64,000 bases of DNA from Chrysopilus asiliformis (lineage: Eukaryota; Arthropoda; Insecta; Diptera; Rhagionidae). The stretch lies in contig OZ035962.1 in NCBI GenBank assembly GCA_964034945.1, forward strand, positions 73,795,597-73,859,596. The letters run 5' to 3'. The notes below the pieces were generated by a model. It was not told the origin of the DNA and did no database searches. It was given only the letters and a program-made list of their open reading frames with translations. Positions 54,340 through 64,000 of the stretch are shown here, in pieces; the stretch's first letter is position 1; each line of letters starts with the position of its first letter. The translations under genes and the position numbers were made by a program.

Positions 54340-54590
54340 AGCTCGATCCAGACTACACGATGTACGGGGTACGAGATACGAGGTTTTTGGTTTCCTCGTA
54401 CATGGAACTGCATCCACACTGCACAGGGTTTTGCTCATTCGTGTACGCGGTTACCACGTACGAGGATAATCAAACAGCTTCTGATTTTACTCACTAGGTG
54501 AAACCATGTGCAAATTTCCCATCCAAACACTCGATGTTCGGGGTACGTGCCAACCTCGTACCCCGTACATCGTGTAGTCTGGATCGAGCT
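54340..54590. mobile_element. Harbinger-type MITE, unit 2
   Basis: Duplicate of 49089-49339 with the same TAA flanks. Confidence 0.85.
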
Positions 54591-55000
54591 TAAAGAGAGT
54601 GGACAGGTCGGAACCAACTATTTCCGTTAAGTTTGAATTTTTACCTGATGATGACAGATTTAAACCAGAAGTATTTTAAACCATTTTTACTAATATTTTG
54701 TGTACGGTTTGAACATTTAAAAAATTATTCGGCCGCTAAAATCGTGTAATTTTTAAAATAAATCGCCTTTGCTTTGCGAAAAGATGGCTGAACTTTCGAA
54801 ATAAAATAAGAGTTACTGTTTTGTGCCGTACTAAAGCTACAAACGGCACAAATCAGTAACTCCAAGATGGCCCACCCTTTAGAAAGAAAAAAAAGTGACA
54901 TTAAAACATAAACAAGTGACATTAAAACAAAAACTCAACTTTGACTTGAATAGAAGGTAAATTATTTGTGCTTTAAAATATTAATTACATAATTAAGATG

Positions 55001-55276
55001 CTAGTGTCGAAGAAGTTCGGTGAAGCGATCGCGGTGTATTCTGAAACCAAAAGCACGACAGCGAAAACTACGTTTTGTATAGCATTCGAGCGGCTGCCTT
55101 CTCGCAGGCAGGAATATAGGCGGAGGCTCTTGTGGACGCTGAGAAGACGGCCTCACTGAATCAATCATGGGCGAAGGGTTACTCGCGAAAGGGTGCTGCT
55201 CTGGTGGGCACGCAAAAAAAATGACAACTAGTAATACACTCACTAATACATTAACAACCGTCCACTTACATTTTCG
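55001..55276 (-). CDS. Possible small secreted peptide ORF, unit 2
   Basis: Identical duplicate of the open frame at 49750-50025, with the same unresolved start. Confidence 0.25.
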   Translation of the reverse strand, partial: RKCKWTVVNVLVSVLLVVIFFACPPEQHPFASNPSPMIDSVRPSSQRPQEPPPIFLPARRQPLECYTKRSFRCRAFGFRIHRDRFTELLRH

Positions 55277-55680
55277 AATTCGGACGAAACGTCCACTTCG
55301 AAAGCCACCTGGCCACTCTCTTTATATGTAGGCTCACTACTCTTGAGTATATAGGCTTTCTAGTCTCTTAATTATAGGTTCTTTGTTTTTTTTTATGTCA
55401 GATTGACACTCTAGATTGCAGACTATCTCTAGTTCAATTTATCTGCAAAGGCCATCACCGGGCGACCATTTATATGACGTTCTAAGTTAAGTTGGTATCC
55501 CTGGTACTGCATTTTTGATTTATCTCGTTTACAAAGGTCACTGATCGGCTGTTTGTTCTGGTGATAGGACCTGTTTTTTCTTAAATACTGCACTAAGTTA
55601 AATACTCGGAAAAGATCAAAGTACACAGTACATTTTTCCCGATTACTTGAATTTAATTCCAAACAATTAGTGGTACAGAA

Positions 55681-56667
55681 ATGCAGGAAGCCTATGTAAA
55701 TATTAACGACATTCCAACACATATAATAACTTTTGGCAAATGGATAGAGGAATCATTCACGAATGAAAAAGAAGTCGTAATTTGTGTGACCGGAAGTCCT
55801 GGACTGCCTGGTTTCTATACTCAATTCATATCAACAATTCATAATCGTCTTGGCGGAGAAATCCCAGTTTGGGTAATCGGTAAGCCTTTCATTTATAATT
55901 TATGAAAAATTTCAATCATTCGAATACTTTTACCAAATTAAGGTCATGCTGGGCACGACAATCCGCCTGAGACTAGTATAAGGTCAGTGCCTTCACTGCA
56001 TCGGAATGAAGACAAATTCGATTTGGATGGACAACTACAGCACAAGATAGATTTTATTAAGACCTACGTTCCGCCAAATGTTAAAATTCACTTGATTGGA
56101 CATTCGATTGGATCCTGGATGTTGTTAAAACTCCTTGATGATGAAAGCCTAAAAGTTCGAGTAAAGAAGTGTTATCTTCTATTTCCTACTATTGAGCGTA
56201 TGAAAGACTCGCCGAATGGTTGGATTTTAACAAAATTAGTTTTCCCAATTTATGGTTTTTTGACCATATTAATTCGATTATTTGAAATGTTACCTACGTT
56301 TATAAAAATATTTATAATCTCTATTTATTTTTGGGTGTTTTCAATCCCAAATTACTTTATTGGAACGGCCTTAAAGTACGCTAAGCTCTCTGTTATAGAA
56401 TGTGTTGTTTATTTAGCCAAAGATGAAATGGATCGAGTTACAAATCTAGATATAGAAGCGATTAAAAGACATTCCGCATTATTGAAATTATATTACGGTA
56501 CAACGGATGGCTGGGTTCCTGTCAAATATTGCCAGGAATTAAAGAACGCTGTTCCAGGCATTGATGCAGTATTAGATAATAAAAATATTTTACACGCCTT
56601 TGTGTTGCGATCATCTATAGAAATGGGAAATATGGTGGGCGATTGGATTCAACAAAGTTCAGTATAA
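55681..56667 (+). CDS. LDAH: Lipid-droplet-associated hydrolase, copy 2
   Basis: Exons 55681-55879 and 55943-56667, same 63-base intron; 307 residues with the same translation as copy 1, including the GHSIG elbow and the Asp/His motifs. No frameshift or stop separates the two copies. About 4.1 kb upstream and 2.5 kb downstream of gene sequence are included in the unit, so the promoter is probably duplicated as well. Either a very recent real duplication or an assembly duplication; the sequence alone cannot decide. Confidence 0.92.
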
Positions 56668-56765
56668 ACTGATCAAAAGTTTTTATTTTTATTTTAATTG
56701 GAGTTGGCTAAATAAATAATTTTTAACTTTCAAATTTGTTTAAATTCACATGATTCGCTATTAAC

Positions 56766-56891
56766 AGGTCGATTATCTTAGACGCGTCACTTTCCGTGAC
56801 TCGAATTTTGCCAATTGTATTTGTTGTTTTGTACCAACAACAACAGGCCATTTCGAGTCACGAAATGTGACGCGTCTAAGATAATCGACCT
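56766..56891. mobile_element. Hairpin MITE, unit 2
   Basis: Duplicate of 51515-51640. Confidence 0.8.
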
Positions 56892-56937
56892 ATAAAGTTT
56901 TTACGGCAATGAAAAACAAGGGTTTTAATTTAAGTGT

Positions 56938-58504
56938 AGGGGAAGGTGGGGTATTCTGGACCGCTTTTTCATTTTGGCTAAAAAATCGTAAAAAAATAAC
57001 TTTTTCTGAAAATTTCAGAGCTTGAATTTGTAGTACGATAAATAACCTCTCTTTGGGTCACAGCAGTTCGGTCAAATTGTATTAAATTATACAAGTTTTA
57101 TCAGTTGGCGCAAAAATGGCGTTTTTGCGATTTTGAAAAATCTCGGGGTATTGTGGACCACTTTGTAAATCGATTAAAAATGGAAAAATGTGATAGACAA
57201 ACTTTTTTTTTTGATTCATATATTTATTATATAACAGACAAAGTGAAATGAAGTGAAAAATTGCAATGAAAATCAGTCCGAAACGCAATGTTCGCAAGTC
57301 CAGTAACTTGCAGTCATTCCGGAGCATCCCAAGTGAACAGCTCGATCGCACACGTTGCAATGGATGGTATTTCGGCGGTTCATTTTTTTTTTGGCATATT
57401 TTTCTTACAAATTATGCAGAAATCGATGTATTCTTCCACCTCACAATAGGTTGAAGAGGGTTGTTTCTTCTGTGATGTCTTCGATTTGACACGATCTTTT
57501 TGCTTTTTCGATTATGGTTTATCACCTTTTCTCTCCAATCTCTTTCGCTTCATATCAGCCTTCTCACGAAGGTCATTTACATCCTCTGGCGATGTCAAAA
57601 CGGCCGATTTAGAAACTAGCTTGTATACCCGTCGTTGCCGGGTTAAGCTTTTTGTCTAAATTTTAGAATACGAAAAAAACCGGAAAGAACTTAAAAACTT
57701 TTTAATGGGTCTATGTTGGGGCTGGACCCACGACGAACATCTATGCCAAATTTCAGGCCAATCGGTTCAGTAGTTTCCCCGCGAAAGAGTAACATAGAGG
57801 GAAAACTAAGTTTCGAAATCACTTTACCCCCTCCCCTTACTCCCCCCACCCCTCGCGCTACTTTTGCGTATGCCTATGTTGGAACCAGAACTACCACAGA
57901 CACTCATGACAAATTTCAAGTCAATCGGTTCAGCCGTTTTCGCGTGAAAGAGGAACAGACAGACAGACAGACAGACACCAACTCATTTTTATATATTAGT
58001 ATGATTGCCGAAAATCTAATGCTGTGTTTTTGCATGAAAAAACACTTATATGCATCAAATACACGAAGTTTGCTTGTCAAATGTCAAGAATTGAGTGGTC
58101 CATAATTCCCCGACAAAAGTGGTCCACAATTCCCCGAACGCTCTTTTTTACAATATGGCAGCTATTAGTAACACAATGCAAACTTCATGCAAAATTTTTT
58201 GTCAGTGTCGAATGCTTAAGGCTCCGTGAATATTATCAATATATTTACTTGAGTTGATTCTCGAAAAATGTGGTTAAATTTAAGCGAAACACAAAGTGAA
58301 AAAAAAAATTTCGAAGTATCACTTTTCTATTTGCTATCGAAGCGAGGTGATAGTGCGTATACACAAGTCGAGTACTGTTAGGAAAATTAGCTTAACATGA
58401 GGCAAACTGATTACAGTTATTTGCAGCTACCAACCACTACTAGGGGAAACAAAATGACGCTGGTCCGCAATTCCCCGTGGTCCAGAATACCCCAGTTTCC
58501 CCTA
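56938..58504 (-). mobile_element. Pogo/Tigger-like TIR element, unit 2
   Basis: Duplicate of 51687-53253, including the nested (CAGA)n repeat at 57614-58003. Confidence 0.65.
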
Positions 58505-58689
58505 CTTGTTTAAAGGTGGAGAATTAAAATTCGCAGAAAAAAATGAAAACTTGAAATTGCACTTTCCACACAGGTTAATTTTCAGACAATATTTATCGAC
58601 TTTCTAAGTTAAAAAAATAAAAGTTTTCTTTCATTCTCTGTGCGGAAATAGACTTTACGGTTCGTGAATGCCTCGGTGCTAATATATAA

Positions 58690-59670
58690 AGGGCCTTTCA
58701 ATAAGGACGCTCGATTTTTAAATGTATATAAAACAAGTTGTGTGTGAGATATCCACTTTTTTGTTTGAAAGAATATTTTATGGCATTAAGCATAGAATAC
58801 ACCGTCCGCCGCGGCTTTGCTTGGTGGCACGTATTCGGGAGATCCGATTTTCCATAACTTTGTCGCATAAATCGGATGTCGTTCGGTATGTTGGCTTTTC
58901 GGGCATCAATTGTTTGCGGTTTATTCGCAAAGACCTGCGATTTAAGATAGCCCCAAAGGAAGAAGTCTAAAGGATTTAACGCCTTTAGACGATCTCAATA
59001 GTTGCCGCGTGAGATAACCATGCCTTAAATCGCTCTTGTAGAATGAATGGCCATCGTGGGAGTTTTAGACCACAAGAACTTACTTATAATCGATCTGCAG
59101 CGTTCGCCGTTGACGATTATGGCAATGCCAGTTTCGTTTTGAAAGAAGTAGGGACCGATGATTCTGCCAGACCAAAATCCACACCAAACAGTGACTTTTT
59201 CGGAATGCATTTGGTGCTGGTGTATCTCGTGTAGATTGGTATCGCCCACAGATATCGGAATTAGAATAGATATCGTGTTTTGCTATCTCAAATGGGCCAC
59301 TGAAATGTCAAAATATTATTATGGGGAAAGGAGATAAATATATCATGCTTCGTTTTGGAATATAGAATGTTTGTAGTTCACTTAAAAGCTAAAATTCATT
59401 TTTAATTTGAAACTTGAAAAAAGCAAAGTTGGCAATTCTGGATTCATTTCACTATGGTATGCAAATAAATTTTAGGCTTATGAAAATAGAGAAAGCATTA
59501 GTGTTTTTGGCCCATTTCTTTATACGGGCTTTTCAAGTAAGGCGCATTCTATGGGATATATTTCTGTGGTATCGCCCCAAATGAGACAATTTTGCTTGTT
59601 CACATATTCTTTCATCCAAAAATGAACCTCGTCGCTAAAGACGATTTTTTTGGCGAAATTCGGGTCAGCT
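58690..59670 (-). pseudogene. Degenerate mariner transposases at the right duplication edge
   Basis: On the minus strand, 59249-59025 reads MHSEKVTVWCGFWSGRIIGP then YFFQNETGIAIIVNGER, the block around the second catalytic Asp, followed at 58980-58710 by LNPLDFFLWGYLKSQVFANK. A separate piece at 59660-59530 reads EADPNFAKKIVFSDEVHFWM then KEYVNKQNCLIWGD (first catalytic Asp) and runs into a second copy of the 3' terminal sequence (CAATAAGGAC at 58701, CAAGTAAGGC at 59533). So two mariner relatives, one internally deleted, lie next to each other. Both have stops. Confidence 0.78.
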
Positions 59671-59689
59671 TCCAACTACAACAATTACG

Positions 59690-60867
59690 TTGTTCAACGC
59701 TATAACTTCCATGATTTCCCATAATAGTGCTCTAAAAACAGTACCGACCGCACCCCCCCCCTCTTTTTTTTATTTTTTTGCAAATAGCCCGTGGTCCGAC
59801 TTCACATTTTGAAAATCTGGCCACCCTGCCCCTGGCAATTGTAGATTTTCTTACGTTTTGTTGTCTGTCGGTGTGTCCGCTGCACGTATCCTCAATAACT
59901 CGAGAATGTGTCGAGTTAGCGACTTGAAATTTTTTTAAAGAGTTCTACGAAATTCCTAGTTTTCTATGAACTTTTGGAAAAGTAACGTTAGCTATAACGG
60001 GTACCCCCATATTTTTTTTTTGAAAAACACTCAAAAATTATGCGCTTTTATGAAAAAAAAATGATTACAAGATTTGAAGGATAGAAAATTTCCTGCATTT
60101 TTCCTTAAATATTTTATGCTTTTCGAGATATCTGAAAAAATATTATTTTTCACATATTTTTTCCAAAACTAAATATTGCAGAGGAAAATTTTGTGTTGAT
60201 TACAACTGATATTTTGTCTATTGTCCTCCCATCCTACGGTACTTAGTATGATTTCATTCTAAATGTTTTGCTTGTAAATTTAAATACAGACAAAAAATCT
60301 AGAAGATGGTTTACAAATCAAATGATGAACAGAACTCATGGCTAAATTACAAAATTTGTAGTTTCGTTGCAACCCATAGACTGGTGTTGTTAGCACCAAA
60401 CAACAGAAGTCGTGATAGACTGATGGTGGTTGTTAGCACCAAGCAGTGACTCATTTCCAGAAAGCAAATTGAGCGGACTTGAAATGGTCATATCCGATAA
60501 ATTCCACCTCACAATTTAAAACAATTTTGTCTAAAGCCAGGTAGTGGCGTATTTCTACTTTAAAACGTGACGACCTTCATCAGATGCGGCTTCATAACTT
60601 CCGCAACGAGTAAAAGGATTTTTGTGGAGGTGGACCGGTACCTACTTTGATTTCTTGTACTGAATCGTATGCTGTTCAAACTTACATCTCAACAAGCATA
60701 AATTCTTGCATATATAATTCTTGGATTTGGCAATTCTGTTTGAAAACATTTGCCGATCAAAATTGCTGAGAAAACTAAAAATGTTTAAAAATCTTCAAAC
60801 GAAAAACAATACTAAACAAACAAATTTAATATATTTTCACCTAGACGTCTTAAGTTTACACAAGTCT
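59690..60867. other. Intergenic DNA with a dispersed repeat
   Basis: 60010-60225 is related to 38700-39030. A TTGTTAGCACCAA word is repeated near 60388 and 60430. No gene seen. Confidence 0.5.
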
Positions 60868-61576
60868 TTACTCCATAGGTTCTTCTATCTGTTCACCATC
60901 GCTGGATGCTGTAATTATAATTTTTGGTTTTGTATGGACGATTTGGGATTGATTCGGCGCCTGTAGCTTTTCCAATAAATTCTTCGAAACTAAATCCAAC
61001 TTCAAATGTTGTACATTAATAGCACTGCCATCCCATTCTTTTAAAGCGTTAAATTGACTTTGATTACACAAATTTAATAATTCTGCAAATATAGATTAAG
61101 CATTATTTTGAAGAAGAAATTGTAATTTACTTTTATACCAATTCCACCGCCGTAATATTCGCCTTTTTCTCGTTCAAGTGTGAACTTAATAACATTTTCC
61201 CTGGCTACATGTTGATGTGTTCGCTTTTTACTGATGCCTTGTTTTAGGTGAATTTGGTCGAGCTCTTCGTCAAAACGTTTCAAGTAAAGTTCAATTAAAT
61301 CTTGAAATTCTTTCGGACTTAGAACACTTTCCCTGTCTTCGATATGCTGACAAAACCATGACAGTTTCTCACCGAGAATATTCGATTTAATGGCATGTCC
61401 CAAACGGCTTTTCCGTTTATTGTTGAAAATTTTCGCCTTTTTTGCAAGAGCTTTCGTCTTTCGACTATTCGGATGTTTGCACTTGAGCAGTTCTTTCGAT
61501 AAATTAGGCTGAAAACAAATTAAAACAATTTGCTTTACTTTAAAAGAAATATAATTTGGCGGAAAATGTTTACCAT
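60868..61576 (-). CDS. TMA16: TMA16 homolog, 60S ribosome biogenesis factor
   Basis: Three exons: 61576-61574 (only the ATG), 61508-61139 and 61082-60868, with introns 61573-61509 (GTAAAC...TTTTCAG) and 61138-61083 (GTATAA...TTTGCAG); 195 residues against about 200 in human TMA16. Motifs: KHPNSRKTKALAKKAK, LGEKLSWFCQHI, LIELYLKRFDEELDQIHLKQ, HVARENVIKFTLEREKGEY, FNALKEWDG. TMA16 is a small nucleolar/pre-60S-associated protein. The ATG-only first coding exon gives MPNLSKELL..., matching the MPK-type N-terminus of the family; the alternative reading through intron 1 lacks an ATG. The second junction makes GGGIE|LLNLC in frame. Confidence 0.92.
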
Positions 61577-61629
61577 GCTTTCCCCAGCTGATTGAAAAGA
61601 CACTCAAGGCAGAGATTGCCAACTCTTCA

Positions 61630-62160
61630 TAGAATGAGAATGTTAGAATTCGAAATTGTCTAAAGAGCGTCTATGATATTCAGAAGCGAACAAGGACTAG
61701 AGATATTTGCTGCGGTCCTTAATACCAGGGTTGGGACTTTAGAACATATGTACTAAATCTATTACCTTTTTGACTAATTTAGTACCCTAGTACCACAGCC
61801 CATGAATCTGGTACCTTTTCATGGTTTATATAAAAAAATGATTTTATGTGAAAGCCATTCCTTTTCTATGTATTAGAAAAAGAAGTACTTTTTTAAATGA
61901 TCCCGTTACAACTCTTTAATTAAAGACCACTGAATTCGTATCATTAATGGAGATATGAAAATCAATCGTAGGCCATGGAAATATGATTTATATTAGCAAT
62001 AGCTCAAAATACTTCTCGAAATTTAAGTTTTTAGACGGAGTTTATACAAAAATTTAAAATTGAAATAAAAGCGAAATTTTAAAACAAATACATCTAGACC
62101 ATTTTTATTGTTTTTTTTGGAGTTTTTATAGAGTATTTTTTGACCGAGAACGGTTATATT
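61630..62160. other. Intergenic DNA
   Basis: The TAGTACC-rich block at 61740-61820 (words ACTAATTTAGTACC, AGTACCACAG) has related sequence in the same orientation near 63330-63390 beyond the TIR element. No gene. Confidence 0.45.
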
Positions 62161-63204
62161 AGCTGCGACCCATTGGGCTGATTTTTTTACTCCGGAGTAA
62201 ATTTTCAATGGGTCGAATTTTTTATGCCAAGAACAATTTCTAACCTCAAAATTGAGCTGTCATATTTGTGTAGCAGTGCTGTGAATCGAACTATTGTCTC
62301 CAGTTAAATATTTATTTTAAAATATGAATCAGTCACGAAAATGGTCTTTCAATGAGGGGAAAGCACTTATTTCCTGTTACAAGAACAGAAAAGAAGAATA
62401 TTTTCGAACCAGAAGCAAAAAACGGTTCTGGGAAAATATTTTGCAAGATCTGGAGGCTGAAGATGTACTGGTTAGTAATTTATTTAATTAATAAAGAAAA
62501 ACAATTAAACATTTTATATATTCACAGCTTTCACTGGCGACGCCGGAAAATCTGGAGGTGAAGTGGAAAAGTCTTTACCGCGCTTATAAGAACGCGAAAG
62601 ACCGAGGGACTGGATCTAGTGCTTCAAAATTTCCATCACTTTCATCCTCGTATAATAAATTTAATATCTAAACCAAGATTTTCATTATGTATTGATTATA
62701 AAGAGAGAGTATACACCATTTTTACCTGATTATGCTCCATAATTAATTTTTTAATACAGATTTTGTGGGCGCTAAACAACAATTCGTTGGCCGTCAGAGA
62801 ATCCCAATCGTCTCAGGTTTAATTAATATTTATGTCCGTTGCTTTACATATCAATATATATGTTTTGTTGATTAATGTCAATAAAATATTTACCAAAACT
62901 TATGATTTTTTAGTTATTTTTAGTCTTTTTGCGTTCAACCAAATATAATCACACTAAAAATATTGAAATGACAATTTAAACTTTGCTTTCACAAGTTTTT
63001 ATCATTTTAGCCATAATGTAATTTCCATAAGAGCTACAATTGAATACACTCCGCCGATCTGAGAGAAAAATTTCCCATTCAAACGTTTGTGACTACGATA
63101 TGGCAATACATGTTCTTGAAAATTGTTCGTGAATTGGAGGTGGTGCAGTTTTGCTTTGTTCGGGAACACTCCGGAGTAAAAAATCAGCCCAATGGGTCGC
63201 AGCT
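62161..63204 (+). mobile_element. TIR element carrying only a Myb/MADF-like gene, 1.04 kb
   Basis: AGCTGCGACCCATTGGGCTG at 62161-62180 is inverted at 63185-63204, and the repeat runs on through the T tract to an ACTCCGGAGT palindrome at both ends. ATT lies outside both ends (62158-62160; 63205-63207), consistent with a 3-bp target duplication. The only gene inside is the two-exon protein at 62324-62671. No DDE nuclease. The gene content fits a PIF/Harbinger derivative. Confidence 0.75.
62324..62671 (+). CDS. Myb/SANT-like (MADF-like) DNA-binding protein of a TIR element
   Basis: Exon 1 62324-62470 and exon 2 62528-62671 with a 57-base intron (GTTAGT...TTCACAG, phase 0) give 96 residues without stops. 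It starts MNQSRKWSFNEGKALISCYK, then RFWENILQDLEAEDVL, and after the splice SLATPENLEVKWKSLYRAYK, NAKDRGTGS. The spaced Trp residues (KW, RFW, VKW) and the KWKxLYRxYKxxKD end are the trihelix/MADF-Myb pattern of the accessory protein that PIF/Harbinger elements use with their nuclease. Frame and splice sites are intact, so it may still be expressed. Confidence 0.75.
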
Positions 63205-63207
63205 ATT

Positions 63208-64000
63208 TACTGCGGAAAAGTCAACCCATATTGGTTAAGGATTTTTTTTTCTAAAATTACGATTTAGATTTTTCTTGACTCCTATGTAGTAAGCACAAAA
63301 AAACGATTTTGGTTGCACGATAGTTAAAAAAAATCTAGTACCACATTATCTCAATCGAGTACCTTTTTTGGGCAAAAATAGTAACTTTTACACATCCTCA
63401 AGTCTCAATCCTGCTTACTACTAGAATCAGGCCATCGGAGAATCGATGCTTGACGGTTCGGAAAGTCTCGAAACCTCTTTTTTGCTAAAAAAAAATCAAC
63501 TTCAGTTTTTTTAATTTTATTTAAGCCCTGTACCGATAAAAATTGTACTTGAATTAATCGATTAAAACATTTTTCGTTCAAATATGTGATAACGACCAAA
63601 AAATTTGAAAATTTTACTAGTATTATTATCACAAATAAACATACCCAGATAATCAGTACCCATAGTTGCATCTGAACCCATTTTTAACTCGTAGCCGACA
63701 GTCGTAGCTGACAAAACGCTTTTGTTGGCTCATGGCATAGTTTGAAAGCTTTCATTGCCACTCTAAATTGAAGTCGCATGCAATGATGGTAAAGGCGAAA
63801 TAGAAAAACAAATGAGTAAATCCAATATTCTATTTGATCGCGACCTCTTAATTTTGCCTAAAAACATCGATTCAGGAGTGGTTGGGAAACTCCTGAGTCG
63901 ATTGGAGTTATATTACAAAAATATATTTCTTTTTGTCAGCCTGTGTACAAGCTTTACAAAAACTAGTGGAGCTAGAGCAGTAAAATTTTACATGATTAAT
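63208..64000. other. Intergenic DNA to the window end
   Basis: No gene recognised. A TAGTACCACATTATCTC block near 63338 resembles 61790. The minus frame 63671-63405 is hydrophobic then basic but shows no known motif. Confidence 0.4.

Larger units (their letters stand above)
53941..59189. repeat. Tandem duplication unit 2, carrying LDAH
   Basis: Second copy of 48690-53938 at a constant +5251. All frames compared are identical in translation. It contains the same MITEs, pogo-like element and SINE-like repeat. At its right edge the mariner remnant continues without break, so unit 2 keeps the ancestral right flank and unit 1 the ancestral left flank. Confidence 0.95.

Noticed and set aside
60575..60605. 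CTGATGA ... GAAATACGCC on the minus strand, hammerhead-like words
   Set aside because: No complementary stem II between the two words, so it cannot form the hammerhead core.

Overview
The window is nuclear DNA of an arthropod, most likely an insect. It is AT-rich and intron-containing, and transposable elements occupy most of it. Three conserved animal genes are recognised from their exons. They are a KAT2/Gcn5 histone acetyltransferase (minus strand, five N-terminal exons, 46452 down to 38165), a lipid-droplet-associated hydrolase LDAH (plus strand, two exons, present twice at 50430-51416 and 55681-56667), and the ribosome-biogenesis factor TMA16 (minus strand, three exons, 61576 down to 60868). 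The rest is mobile-element sequence of nearly every eukaryotic class, much of it nested.

Layout. 1-1171: broken HARBI1-type (PIF/Harbinger) nuclease. 1932-2084: fold-back MITE. 2416-6347 and 10806-11950: one very A-rich, strand-asymmetric element, probably Penelope-like, carrying two hammerhead-ribozyme motifs in the same orientation (4223-4287 and 11866-11925). It is interrupted by a young, complete Copia element (6348-10800, 5-bp target duplication, one difference between its LTRs). 11992-15395: degenerate remnants of insect transposon-associated proteins, split by a 1.7-kb palindromic Tc1-like element. 16440-18510: a deleted Gypsy pol. 19900-20977: hAT and other fragments. 22620-22860: an orphan exon. 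24150-31302: a decayed Helitron whose 5' part is tandemly duplicated and holds an expanding 63-bp coding repeat; it is itself hit by an LTR element and a Harbinger MITE.

31876-36513: a spliced gene remnant, mariner and hAT remnants, and a BEL/Pao gag split by a solo LTR that contains a MITE, plus a second solo LTR. 38165-46452: the Gcn5 gene, whose introns hold repeats with ACAGACGG minisatellites, a Jockey fragment, a pogo-like MITE and a deleted mariner. 46804-47822: a TIR element with a solo LTR nested inside; the LTR contains a 64-bp VNTR. 48690-59189: a 5251-bp tandem duplication, apparently almost identical between copies, each copy carrying one LDAH gene. 59000-59670: the mariner remnant at the right duplication breakpoint. 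62161-63204: a TIR element that encodes only a two-exon Myb/MADF-like protein.

The genes do not form a functional cluster. LDAH acts on lipid droplets, Gcn5 is the catalytic subunit of SAGA/ATAC, and TMA16 acts in 60S ribosome assembly. The points most worth a second look are the hammerhead pair with compensatory changes, the LDAH-bearing tandem duplication, and the Myb-only TIR element. No calculation or database search was possible; family names rest on motifs read by eye.
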